Source of the DNA: Dehalococcoidales bacterium
GTDB lineage: Bacteria; Chloroflexota; Dehalococcoidia; E44-bin15
Length of the DNA: 11,188 nucleotides
Assembly: GCA_012974295.1 (NCBI GenBank)
Contig: JAAXQM010000116.1
Location: 1-11,188 of the forward strand
Direction: 5' to 3'
Positions 1-7,212 of the stretch are shown in pieces; the first letter of the stretch is position 1; every line of letters begins with the position of its first letter. The position numbers were made by a program, and so were the translations under genes. The notes under the pieces are model-generated. The model was not told the origin of the DNA, searched no databases, and was given only the letters and a program-made list of their open reading frames with translations.

Positions 1-110
1 CCTCACGCGCAATCTTTTCGATTACCGGGGTGATGTCCATCGAGGTATAGACAGCGAAGTGGTTTCGCCGAATACGCTGTGCTGTCGGTAACAATGCCAA
101 CCTTTTTCAT
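1..110 (-). pseudogene. DegV-like protein, N-terminal fragment, probably frameshifted; runs off the window edge
   Basis: An ATG at 110-108 opens a frame beginning MKKVGIVTDSTAY, which matches the N-terminal strand and TDSTA motif of the DegV fatty-acid-binding family. That frame stops at TGA 5-3 after only 35 residues, whereas DegV proteins are normally about 280 residues. After residue 13 the sequence stops resembling DegV. A different frame, open from about position 106 to the window edge, encodes VYTSMDITPVIEKIARE near 58-2, which resembles the later DegV segment (YRDGVDITPEEF type). The simplest reading is a degV gene that lost roughly 20 codons and shifted frame. Other readings are a sequencing error, or an unrelated gene in the second frame. 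There is no good ribosome binding site, only GAGAG directly before the ATG. Family call by motif only. Confidence 0.45.
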
Positions 111-194
111 CTCTCTTGAATCCCGTCATATAAACCCGCGGCCCTGTGGCGGTCGGTTATCGTTATGATATCCGAATATAGAGCGCAGGTTTTA

Positions 195-455
195 CTAAAT
201 ATTCTGTCTCAGATAAGATAGAAGGCTTGAAATGATCAACAGGATAATCATTGCAACCATAGGGGTGATATCGACCATACCGATTCGGGGAACAATGCGA
301 CGCAGCGGTGCCAATATGGGCCCGGTAATCCGATCCAGGAAAACCACTGTCGGGCTGTATCGTGAGGTGGTAAACCAGGAGAGAATCACCCGTATGAAGA
401 TAATGACCGAAAGTATTTGACATAAAAAAATGATAAGTCTGAGGAAAACATCCAT
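195..455 (-). CDS. YggT family membrane protein
   Basis: This 86-residue integral membrane protein belongs to the YggT family (YlmG in Gram-positives and chloroplasts). Family members are linked to membrane and division functions and to osmotic tolerance, but no biochemical activity is firmly known. Two hydrophobic helices are visible at about residues 4-27 and 62-82. Between them is the family's conserved segment: SWF, then LDRITGPILAPLRRIVPRIGM, then DITPMVA. Length is typical of one-repeat YggT proteins. The ATG at 455-453 directly abuts the proC stop codon (458-456), so translation is probably coupled to proC. It is the last intact gene of the run. YggT usually lies downstream of ftsZ with yggS, which fits this location. 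Confidence 0.9.
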   Translation of the reverse strand: MDVFLRLIIFLCQILSVIIFIRVILSWFTTSRYSPTVVFLDRITGPILAPLRRIVPRIGMVDITPMVAMIILLIISSLLSYLRQNI

Positions 456-1256
456 TTACCTCCCCAGCTCCCTGGCTCTTTCATGTGCGGCGATCACTGC
501 ATGCATAAAAAGATCTCTCAGTCCACCGTCCTCTAACTTTGCCAGACCGGCAGCCGTGGTTCCCCCCGGCGATGTAACCATATCCCTCAGATCCTTGGGT
601 TGCTTGCCTGTTTCACGAGCAAGACATGCTGCCCCCAGAACTGTTTGCAGCGCCAATTCCTCCGCCATCTCATGGTGAAGCCCGATATTCACTGCGGCAT
701 CGACTAGCGCCTCGATAACTAAGAAGATGTAGGCTGGGCCACTACCGCTAACCGCGGTTGCCATATCGATGTATTTCTCCTCGGGTACGTAAATCTCCTT
801 GCCCAGTGCACCCAATATGGAGCGGGCTATCCCTTGCTGCTGCTGGCTTACCTCTTCTGAGGCGGTCCATACACTCATCCCCTGGCCAATCTGAGCTGGC
901 GTATTTGGCATCACACGGATCACTGAACGGTGTCCCAGGCCTGCGGAGATAGTTGAGATAGATGTCCCGGCGATTATGGAAATGACAAGCTGATCATGGA
1001 TGAACCGACCCTTCAACTCGGGCATCAGCCCGGCCAAATTCTGAGGTTTTACTGCGATGACGACAACGTCGGAACCTGGTATCGCACTGCCATAATCATC
1101 TGTAATTCTGATACCGTATTCCGCCTTTAAACTTCCGAGACGGGCAGCATTAATGTCATTAACGATTATATCCTGAGGCGTGGTCAGTTCCTTAGTGAGG
1201 ATTCCCCTGATCATCGCCTCACCCATTGCCCCTCCACCGATAAATGTAATCTTCAT
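456..1256 (-). CDS. proC: Pyrroline-5-carboxylate reductase
   Basis: ProC reduces 1-pyrroline-5-carboxylate to L-proline with NAD(P)H, the last step of proline synthesis, in the cytoplasm. The 266-residue length is normal. The N-terminal Rossmann domain has the dinucleotide-binding FIGGGAMGEAMI loop (residues 5-16) and the AVKPQ strand end (68-72). The MPNTPAQIGQG segment is at 116-126. The C-terminal helical dimerisation and active-site domain carries SGSGPAY (170-176) and VTSPGGTT (227-234), all P5C reductase signatures. The ATG at 1256-1254 starts 3 nt after the stop of the 127-residue gene upstream. A GGAGG lies 14 nt before it, inside that upstream gene, so the spacing is long. proC between yggS and yggT is a common arrangement, and YggS also influences amino-acid metabolism through PLP supply. 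Confidence 0.96.
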   Translation of the reverse strand: MKITFIGGGAMGEAMIRGILTKELTTPQDIIVNDINAARLGSLKAEYGIRITDDYGSAIPGSDVVVIAVKPQNLAGLMPELKGRFIHDQLVISIIAGTSISTISAGLGHRSVIRVMPNTPAQIGQGMSVWTASEEVSQQQQGIARSILGALGKEIYVPEEKYIDMATAVSGSGPAYIFLVIEALVDAAVNIGLHHEMAEELALQTVLGAACLARETGKQPKDLRDMVTSPGGTTAAGLAKLEDGGLRDLFMHAVIAAHERARELGR

Positions 1257-1259
1257 ACG

Positions 1260-1643
1260 CTATACGTCTTCCTCCAATATCCTCTTTATTTCATCTTGAG
1301 ATTTTTCCTTCAGAAATACGTTCTTTTGACATTGCACGTCACGAAAGCCAACAATTTCCTCGCTTGTATTAATGCAACCCCCTATGAGGATAACCAGTTC
1401 GTCGCCCCCTTTTGTATTAAGCCTTTTAGTATGTTTACTAAGAATCTCAGCCATTGCAGCGATATTTGCACAATCGGTGGAGATAGTGATAAAGGTTGCT
1501 ATCCCCCCGCCGAGGAAGGATGCCCCCAAACGTCTTACATCAATGGATATATTTTGAACAGTCTCCAAATCCCGCAACAGTAAATCCGGCGGTGTAGTAC
1601 GACCCGTCTGCAACATGACTCTTAATTCATTCTTCGCTACCAT
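1260..1643 (-). CDS. Conserved-looking hypothetical protein, 127 aa
   Basis: I do not recognise this protein. It is 127 residues, apparently soluble, with no signal peptide or clear membrane helix. A glycine-rich stretch (RRLGASFLGGGIATFIT, about 37-53) is followed by a short helix-like region and a hydrophobic strand ending in GGC (about 82-90). The C-terminus is charged (EKSQDEIKRILEEDV). The pattern suggests a small alpha/beta domain. It sits between yggS and proC, 55 nt after yggS and 3 nt before proC, in the part of the ylm-type cluster where sepF is often found. I cannot see the SepF motifs in it (a conserved NL strand and a DFLSG-like segment), so I do not call it SepF. The ATG at 1643-1641 has AAAGGGGGG 14 nt upstream, a spacing like that of proC. 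Its operon position and uninterrupted length support it as a real gene. Confidence 0.75.
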   Translation of the reverse strand: MVAKNELRVMLQTGRTTPPDLLLRDLETVQNISIDVRRLGASFLGGGIATFITISTDCANIAAMAEILSKHTKRLNTKGGDELVILIGGCINTSEEIVGFRDVQCQKNVFLKEKSQDEIKRILEEDV

Positions 1644-1660
1644 TTTCTCGAACTGATCCC

Positions 1661-1678
1661 CCCTTTCAGCCCTTTCAG
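1661..1678. repeat. Tandem 9-bp direct repeat ahead of the 127-aa gene
   Basis: Two perfect head-to-tail copies of CCCTTTCAG (CTGAAAGGG on the coding strand) fill the spacer upstream of the hypothetical gene. Each copy supplies an AAAGGG, and the one nearer the gene runs on into GGGGGG and probably acts as its ribosome binding site. It may be a simple slippage duplication of the Shine-Dalgarno region. Confidence 0.6.
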
Positions 1679-1698
1679 TTTTTATAGTACCTTTTTAC

Positions 1699-2361
1699 TT
1701 ACCTTTGCTCCGCGAAGATAGCGCGTCCAATCCTCAGCATTGTAGCTCCCTCCTCCACGGCGACCTCAAAGTCATCGCTCATACCCATGGAGAGGTGCTC
1801 CAGGCCCATGGAGTCGCGGAGGTCTCGCAGCCTTCGAAAAATGGGCCGAACCTCTTCAGTGTCGCTCACCAGGGGGGCGATGGTCATTAGCCCTTCTATT
1901 GCTAACCCGGGCAAGTGGATAATCTCCACCATTGCCTTAGAAAGCTCGATCTCTGAAAAACCGCTCTTCGGTTCCTCCTGTGCAATATTGACCTGAAGCA
2001 ACACGGGAATGGTTTTTTTAGCGTGGCTGCTCACCGCCTGTGCCAATCTCAGCGAATCGATGCTATGAATTATATCAAAAATCTCCACGGCTGTCTTAAC
2101 CTTATTGGTCTGAAGGTGTCCTATCATGTGCCAGGTAGGGTGGGGCTGCAACTTGGACAAATGTCCTATCTTCTCCATCGCTTCCTGGACCCTGTTTTCG
2201 CCAATGTGCCTGACACCGGCCTCCAGGGCGTCCTCAATAACCTGGGCAGTTAATCCTTTAGTCACTGCTATAAGTGTAATCTCATCCGGTGATCGCCCCG
2301 CTTTATTGGCTGCCCGGGCGATGCGCCGCTCTACAACCTGAAGGTTTTGAGCAATATCCAT
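1699..2361 (-). CDS. YggS family pyridoxal phosphate homeostasis protein
   Basis: YggS (PLPBP/PROSC family) is a cytoplasmic single-domain TIM-barrel protein resembling the N-terminal half of alanine racemase. It binds pyridoxal phosphate and controls its free level, and no racemase activity is known for the family. The family signatures are in order: IAVTKG with the PLP lysine at residue 35, the IGENRVQEA segment (53-61), WHMIGHLQTNK (77-87), LLQVNI, EGLMTIAP, and the C-terminal SMGMSDDFEVAV...LRIGRAIF (191-216), which binds phosphate. I place the start at ATG 2361-2359, giving 220 residues (family about 220-235). The frame stays open to 2553, but the extra residues are not YggS-like and overlap the radical SAM gene. 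Only 1 nt separates this ATG from the stop of that gene, suggesting translational coupling. yggS is a classic neighbour of ftsZ and yggT. Confidence 0.95.
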   Translation of the reverse strand: MDIAQNLQVVERRIARAANKAGRSPDEITLIAVTKGLTAQVIEDALEAGVRHIGENRVQEAMEKIGHLSKLQPHPTWHMIGHLQTNKVKTAVEIFDIIHSIDSLRLAQAVSSHAKKTIPVLLQVNIAQEEPKSGFSEIELSKAMVEIIHLPGLAIEGLMTIAPLVSDTEEVRPIFRRLRDLRDSMGLEHLSMGMSDDFEVAVEEGATMLRIGRAIFAEQR

Positions 2362-2362
2362 A

Positions 2363-4024
2363 TCAACAAACCCCGCATTTATGACACTCGATGCCATCGC
2401 CCAGCGGACAGGGAGGGCTCTCCTTGCCGAGGCGTGCCCGCTGCAGCTCCCTTTCAAGATAATCATGCTCAACCCCCAAATCGATGTTTGCCCAGGGGAG
2501 CTGCTCATCAAGCGGGATTTCCCTGCCAACGTAGAAATCGGCATCAAGCGCAAGCTCTGCCATCGCCCGCCGCCAGGAGGAGAGAGATTTGCCGTTCATC
2601 CGGGCAAGCACCGGGGCCAGCCTCCTGTCGCCTCGCGATAGTACCCCCTGAACGATAGCCCAGGCAACGCTCTCCGATCTAACTGCAATGCCCTTCGGCT
2701 CCAGACTATTTCTGAGCGTGGCGAGGCGCTGGTTAAGAATTTTGGCGCCGGTCATTGGAAGCCATTGGTAGGGGGTACCTGCCTTGGGCACAAAAGGCTC
2801 GACGGTAAGGGTGATATGAGTCCCTGTTCGCCTGGAGTCAAGCCGCCCCTTTAATGACAGGGTCAGCTTGATTATCTCATTTATATCATCTTCGGTTTCC
2901 GTAGGCAGGCCGATCATGAAATATAGCTTGAGGTGCTTTGGAGGGCGCTCCGCGATCCAGTCTATTGCCGCGATGATGTCTTTCTCCGATATGCCCTTGT
3001 TAATGATTTTACGCAATCTATCCGACCCCGCTTCTGGTGCTAAAGACAGGGTTTTAGCGCCGCTATCCACAAGCCCGTGGAGGGCTACCGGTGACAGAGG
3101 GCGAATTCTCAGGGAGCTGATGGATATCTCTGCCCCCATCGCCTGAAGCCCGGCTACTATATCATCCAACTGAGGGTGATCGAAAGGTGACGCCCCTAAA
3201 ATCCCGATCCTTCTGCTATCCTTTAGTCCAATCTCGGCCTGGCGTAGCAGGCTATCCATAGAACGAAAGCGAAACGGACGAAAAAGGTAACCGGCGAGGC
3301 AGAAGCGGCAGCCCCATCGACAACCCCGAACCACCTCGATGAGAAAAATGTCACCAAGCTCCGTTTGGGGGGTGACGATCACTGATGTGGTGGCAAAATC
3401 ATCGATGTTACGCACCCACTGTCGGGAGACTTGCTTGTTATCATGAAGGCTTGGTACATAAATCCCGGAAACAGAGGAGAGTGACTCGAGCAGCTCATTC
3501 CTTCTGTCTCTAATCCCCTTTTCACTTTTTACGTACCCCATACCAGTCCCCTGTAGCACCCCTATTATCGCAGGTAGAATAGCCTCCCCCTCTCCAATGG
3601 CAAAGCAGTCGAAGAAGGGTGCAAGGGGCTCCGGATTGGCGGTTATACATGGTCCGCCTGCAATAACCAAAGGATGTTCGTCACCGCGGTCAGCGGCAAA
3701 TAGGGGAATTGCGCTCGATTTCAACAGCTCGACTACATTGATATAGTCCAGTTCGTAGGAGATAGAGAAGGCGAGTACTGCGAAGTCATCTAAGTAGTGC
3801 CCGGATTCAACACTCCGTCTGTCTTCTTCACAGAAGACCCGCTCGCAGACGATATTTTCGTAGCTATTCAGAAGACCATAAATGGTCTGGAATCCGAGGT
3901 TGGACATGCCTACGTGGTACGTATTGGGATAGATCAGGGCGATGGGTATTCTGCCGCCCCAATCCTTGATGATCGTGCCTTTCTCCTTCGAGAGCCTTTG
4001 CTTCGCTTCCTTTTCCCACCTCAT
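2363..4024 (-). CDS. B12-binding-type radical SAM protein, TIGR03960-like
   Basis: This 553-residue protein has an N-terminal cobalamin-binding-like Rossmann domain (about 25-155, with YPNTYHVGMSNLGFQ and the IAGGP loop near 121-125). A radical SAM barrel follows. The iron-sulfur motif is complete: CRWGCRFC gives CxxxCxxC with C235, C239 and C242. Later barrel signatures are LGASPFDHP, SLAPEAGSDRLRKIINKG and YFMIGLPTETEDDI. The C-terminus has a second cysteine cluster in CPLGDGIECHKCGVC. This layout matches the uncharacterised TIGR03960 family, whose substrate is unknown. I see no DxHxxG motif, so base-off cobalamin binding is doubtful. The ATG at 4024-4022 is 47 nt after the previous stop and has only a weak GGAG about 20 nt upstream; an in-frame TAA 9 nt before the ATG rules out a longer start. 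In many bacteria TIGR03960 is fused or adjacent to a DUF2344 protein; none is visible here. Confidence 0.88.
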   Translation of the reverse strand: MRWEKEAKQRLSKEKGTIIKDWGGRIPIALIYPNTYHVGMSNLGFQTIYGLLNSYENIVCERVFCEEDRRSVESGHYLDDFAVLAFSISYELDYINVVELLKSSAIPLFAADRGDEHPLVIAGGPCITANPEPLAPFFDCFAIGEGEAILPAIIGVLQGTGMGYVKSEKGIRDRRNELLESLSSVSGIYVPSLHDNKQVSRQWVRNIDDFATTSVIVTPQTELGDIFLIEVVRGCRWGCRFCLAGYLFRPFRFRSMDSLLRQAEIGLKDSRRIGILGASPFDHPQLDDIVAGLQAMGAEISISSLRIRPLSPVALHGLVDSGAKTLSLAPEAGSDRLRKIINKGISEKDIIAAIDWIAERPPKHLKLYFMIGLPTETEDDINEIIKLTLSLKGRLDSRRTGTHITLTVEPFVPKAGTPYQWLPMTGAKILNQRLATLRNSLEPKGIAVRSESVAWAIVQGVLSRGDRRLAPVLARMNGKSLSSWRRAMAELALDADFYVGREIPLDEQLPWANIDLGVEHDYLERELQRARLGKESPPCPLGDGIECHKCGVC

Positions 4025-4071
4025 TTCACACGATTACGTTGTCTCCACACGCCCCCACCCATACTACATCA

Positions 4072-4296
4072 TTATCTCATCATCTTCTCGCTGCCCACGA
4101 TGCCGACCTCGATGATCTTACCGCAATTGTGGCAGGTTACCGTTATGCTAAGGGGTCGATTCATCGTCCGCTCGGCGATGGCAGTTACCATACTATCAAT
4201 GTTATCCAGGCGCTGGTCCAGGTTGTCAAGTCGCCGCTTCATCTTCTTCAGGCTTAGCTCCTCTTCCTTAGCTTCGCGTTCCGCTTCTTTTACCAA
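4072..4296 (-). CDS. Small coiled-coil protein with a CxxC motif, 74 aa
   Basis: I do not recognise the family. Residues 2-45 are highly charged with heptad-like spacing of leucine, isoleucine and methionine (RRLDNLDQRLDNIDSMV), predicting a coiled coil. A compact C-terminal beta-like segment follows, with TCHNCGKIIEVGIVG around 54-68. C55 and C58 form a single CxxC that could bind zinc only in a dimer or with a partner, or act as a redox pair. The start is TTG at 4296-4294. It is chosen because a strong GAGGAGG lies 6 nt upstream and the next in-frame Met is well inside the coiled coil. That ribosome binding site overlaps the stop of the preceding membrane protein gene, so the two are probably co-translated. 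Function unknown; a scaffold or regulator is only a guess. Confidence 0.75.
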   Translation of the reverse strand: MVKEAEREAKEEELSLKKMKRRLDNLDQRLDNIDSMVTAIAERTMNRPLSITVTCHNCGKIIEVGIVGSEKMMR

Positions 4297-4302
4297 ATCA
4301 GC

Positions 4303-4309
4303 CCTCCTC
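4303..4309 (-). promoter_or_regulatory. Strong ribosome binding site that fixes a TTG start
   Basis: GAGGAGG on the minus strand lies 6 nt before TTG 4296-4294 and overlaps the TGA stop of the upstream membrane-protein gene. It is the main reason for accepting the non-ATG start of the coiled-coil/CxxC gene. Confidence 0.75.
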
Positions 4310-4565
4310 AGTTAATGGCTAAGAATATACCTCCTAGAATGATTAACACTACTCCTATGATCATTAATATCCATCCTCCCACTCTAAGAGCCCCGGGTTC
4401 GACACGTATCGGCCAACGTGTTATGAACTCCCTTAGGTCGGGGCGCTGGGAGAGGTCATAATTGAGCCCCCGCTCCTCACTCCTGGCCCATAAAAAGGAG
4501 ATGATGCCCAGTAGAAGGAAAAGACCTCCGATACCCATCATTATATAACTGTCAATACTATGCAT
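4308..4565 (-). CDS. Small two-helix membrane protein, 85 aa
   Basis: This is an unrecognised integral membrane protein. Two hydrophobic segments stand out: residues about 8-27 (MMGIGGLFLLLGIISFLWA) and about 64-84 (GGWILMIIGVVLIILGGIFLA). They are joined by a polar loop of about 35 residues rich in arginine, aspartate and glutamate. The hydrophobic ends and charged middle suggest a hairpin in the membrane with the basic loop probably in the cytoplasm. The ATG at 4565-4563 has a GAGG about 8 nt upstream. The gene begins 15 nt after the nrdJ stop, and the coiled-coil/CxxC gene starts just after its own stop. It is therefore likely transcribed with nrdJ. No enzymatic motif is seen. Confidence 0.75.
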   Translation of the reverse strand: MHSIDSYIMMGIGGLFLLLGIISFLWARSEERGLNYDLSQRPDLREFITRWPIRVEPGALRVGGWILMIIGVVLIILGGIFLAIN

Positions 4566-4580
4566 GGCTCACGCCTCATC

Positions 4581-7187
4581 TCAACTGCACTTGGTGTAAC
4601 CACAGGCATGGCAGATGTGACATCCCTCTTGATAGATCAGCATTCCCCCGCAATCCGGGCACTGCCCGGCCACGTTTATATTATTATACTCCTGCTCATT
4701 CTCAAAATCATGCACAGCCAAGAGTTCGCCCTGCAAGTAATGGTTTATCTCAGAGGTTTCGACGTTGTTGTTACCGCTCTTGATTCGCCTTTCCAGTACA
4801 ATCCCGATTGCATCGGGGCAGGAGAGCACCGAATGGCCCTGCTCCCAGGCGATAGAGGGACAGCGAATGCCCTTGAGATGCTTTACAACTGAAGTGACAT
4901 CGACACCGGAGCGAAGGGCCAGTGAAATGAGCCTGCAGATAGCCTCAAGTTGCGCTGAGGCACAGCCCCCGGCCTTTCCCAGGCTGGAGAAGACCTCGCA
5001 GATCCCATACTCATCAGAGTTTACCGTTACATAGATATTGCCGCAGCCTGTGGCTACCCTCTCGGTAACACCCGTGGTGGCTCTGGCACGCCTTCTGGGG
5101 ACCAGCGCTTCGACCTTCTCCCCGTCCGCTATATTCAGCACTTGCTTATCCTTGCTCCTATCCCGATAGATGGTGATCCCTTTACACCCCTCTTTGTAAG
5201 CGAGCATGTACGCTTGGGTTACGTCTCCCCTGGTGGCACTGTGGGCGAAATTGATTGTTTTAGAAACGGCGTTGTGGGTGGATCTTTGAAAGGCAGCCTG
5301 CATTCTGATGTGCCACTCGGGACTGATGTCGTGAGCGGTGACGAAGACCTCCTTGACCCATTCGGGCATGCCTTCCATCCCGTGCGCGCTGCCCTGCCTG
5401 GCAAGATCTCTCATCAGGTCTTTGGAGTAAAATCCTTCCCTTTTTGCAACCTCCTCAAAATGCGGGTTCACCTCTACCAGTTCATCGCCATCCAATATAT
5501 TGCGCACATAGCTCAGTGCAAATAGCGGCTCAATACCGCTGGAACAGCCGGCAATAATGCTCAGTGTACCGGTGGGTGCGATAGTTGTTATCGTCGCATT
5601 CCTTACCCTGAGGCCGCCCGGGACATCATAAACGCTCCCTTCAAAAGCGGGGAAGACCCCTCTCTCTTCCGCCAACGCTACTGATGCCTCGGTCGCCTTA
5701 TCGTTGATAAACCGCATGACATCCTCAGCGACCTTGATAGCATCCTCCGAGTCATAGGGAATACCTAACTTAATCAACATATCAGCGAAGCCCATCACCC
5801 CCAGACCGATCTTCCTTGTCTTTTTGGTCATCTCCCCGATCTCGGGAATGGGGAATCTATTCTTATCGATCACGTTGTCCAGGAACCTGACAGCTATTTC
5901 TAAGGTCTCGGCCAGTTTTCTATAGTCGATAGCAGGTTTCCCGTTGCCGACCATCCTTGAAAGATTGAGCGAACCCAGATTGCAGGATTCGTAGGGGAGG
6001 AGGGGCTGCTCCCCGCAGGGGTTCGTGCTCTCAATGACTCCCAGATTCGGGGTAGGGTTATCATGGTTGATCCGGTCGATGAAGATGAGCCCGGGATCAC
6101 CCGTGCGCCAGGCCAGGTCTACGATCTTATCGAAGACCACCTTGGCGTTGAGCTTCCCATGAGTTGCTTCCTTATCGCGGGGGTTTTTCAGGTTATAGTC
6201 GGTGCCATCCTCTAAAGCCCTTACGAATTCATCGGTTGCCGCCACCGAGAGGTTGAAGTTTGTGAGCGTGTCTCCATTTTCCTTGGCGGTGATGAAATTC
6301 AGGATATCGGGATGATCCACGTTTAAGATGGCCATATTGGCGCCACGGCGCATCCCCCCCTGCTTGATGACATCGGTTGCCGCATCGAAGACTTTCATGA
6401 AGGAAACGGGACCACTGGCAAACTTACCGGTGGAGCCAACCATATCGCCCTCCGGCCTTAAATTGGAGAAGGAGAAGCCGGTACCACCGCCGCTCTTGTG
6501 GATAAGCGCAGTATATTTTATCGCGTCGAAGATGCGTTCCATAGAATCTTCGATAGGGAGGACGAAGCATGCGGAGAGTTGCTGTAGCTCCCGGCCGGCA
6601 TTCATCAGGGTAGGGGAGTTGGGCAGAAAATCGAGATTCGCCATTACCCGATAGAATTTCTCCTCCCAGGCTGTAACATCCACTTCGGGGTCGTAATTGA
6701 GCTCGGCTGAGGCGATATTATGGGCCACGCGATGAAACATATCCTGGGGTGTTTCGATCTGATCCTTGCTATCCGTTTTCAGGTATCTCTTCTCCAGAAC
6801 CCGTATTGCATTTTCCGAGAAACCTGCAGGTTCGGCTTTCATAGCCTCTAATTTCTTAATCGGAGTGACCCTGTGGGCCATGTCCCGCTGCTTCTTCTGT
6901 TTTAACTCGGTGGGTTGTATTACAACCTCCATTTCACTCCCTTCAGCGATAATCTGCTTTACCGTAGCCTGAATTTCAGCGGTCTTCAATCGCGACTCGG
7001 GGATGGTGCCCTCCATCCCAGGAAAGCTCTGATACGTTTGCTCTAGGCGCTGAATAACACGCTCGGTAATTTGCTCCACCGTCTCCCTATCCGAGATACC
7101 TAAAGAATCGGTGGCGCTGAATACAACGCGCGCGATTCTGTTTCGGAGGAGAGATGAGCCGTTATTTCTACTCGAATTGGTTGCCAT
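4581..7187 (-). CDS. nrdJ: Adenosylcobalamin-dependent (class II) ribonucleotide reductase
   Basis: NrdJ reduces ribonucleotides to deoxyribonucleotides for DNA synthesis using adenosylcobalamin as the radical source, so it works with or without oxygen. From the ATG at 7187 it has 868 residues, typical of long class II enzymes. The barrel contains the active-site NPCGE (N389, catalytic C391, E393) and the redox cysteine pair C207 (LSACFVLP) and C402 (ESCNLGSLNL). The HKSGGGTGF and TTIAPTGTLS loops are also present. A TSCPD-like domain follows (about 710-805, with VLSCPDAIGIVLERRI), then a C-terminal zinc-ribbon-like tail with CPDCGG, CHIC and a final CGYTKC that probably shuttles electrons. 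The frame is open upstream to a TTG at 7250, overlapping nrdR by 38 nt; I prefer the ATG, 25 nt after the nrdR stop, although neither has a good ribosome binding site. Co-transcription with nrdR implies NrdR control. Confidence 0.95.
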   Translation of the reverse strand: MATNSSRNNGSSLLRNRIARVVFSATDSLGISDRETVEQITERVIQRLEQTYQSFPGMEGTIPESRLKTAEIQATVKQIIAEGSEMEVVIQPTELKQKKQRDMAHRVTPIKKLEAMKAEPAGFSENAIRVLEKRYLKTDSKDQIETPQDMFHRVAHNIASAELNYDPEVDVTAWEEKFYRVMANLDFLPNSPTLMNAGRELQQLSACFVLPIEDSMERIFDAIKYTALIHKSGGGTGFSFSNLRPEGDMVGSTGKFASGPVSFMKVFDAATDVIKQGGMRRGANMAILNVDHPDILNFITAKENGDTLTNFNLSVAATDEFVRALEDGTDYNLKNPRDKEATHGKLNAKVVFDKIVDLAWRTGDPGLIFIDRINHDNPTPNLGVIESTNPCGEQPLLPYESCNLGSLNLSRMVGNGKPAIDYRKLAETLEIAVRFLDNVIDKNRFPIPEIGEMTKKTRKIGLGVMGFADMLIKLGIPYDSEDAIKVAEDVMRFINDKATEASVALAEERGVFPAFEGSVYDVPGGLRVRNATITTIAPTGTLSIIAGCSSGIEPLFALSYVRNILDGDELVEVNPHFEEVAKREGFYSKDLMRDLARQGSAHGMEGMPEWVKEVFVTAHDISPEWHIRMQAAFQRSTHNAVSKTINFAHSATRGDVTQAYMLAYKEGCKGITIYRDRSKDKQVLNIADGEKVEALVPRRRARATTGVTERVATGCGNIYVTVNSDEYGICEVFSSLGKAGGCASAQLEAICRLISLALRSGVDVTSVVKHLKGIRCPSIAWEQGHSVLSCPDAIGIVLERRIKSGNNNVETSEINHYLQGELLAVHDFENEQEYNNINVAGQCPDCGGMLIYQEGCHICHACGYTKCS

Positions 7188-7212
7188 ACTTCTTTCATCT
7201 TCTATAGTGGCT

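Noticed and set aside
1260..1643. Calling the 127-aa protein SepF because of its location
   Set aside because: Position alone is not enough; the conserved SepF strands and glycine-containing core motif are not visible.
2362..2553. N-terminal extension of yggS in the same open frame
   Set aside because: The 64 extra residues are not YggS-like, they lie inside the radical SAM gene, and the ATG at 2361 gives the normal family length.
3797..4315. 172-aa plus-strand open frame
   Set aside because: It lies opposite the radical SAM start and the coiled-coil gene, is rich in serine, leucine and arginine as antisense shadows are, and has no recognisable domain.
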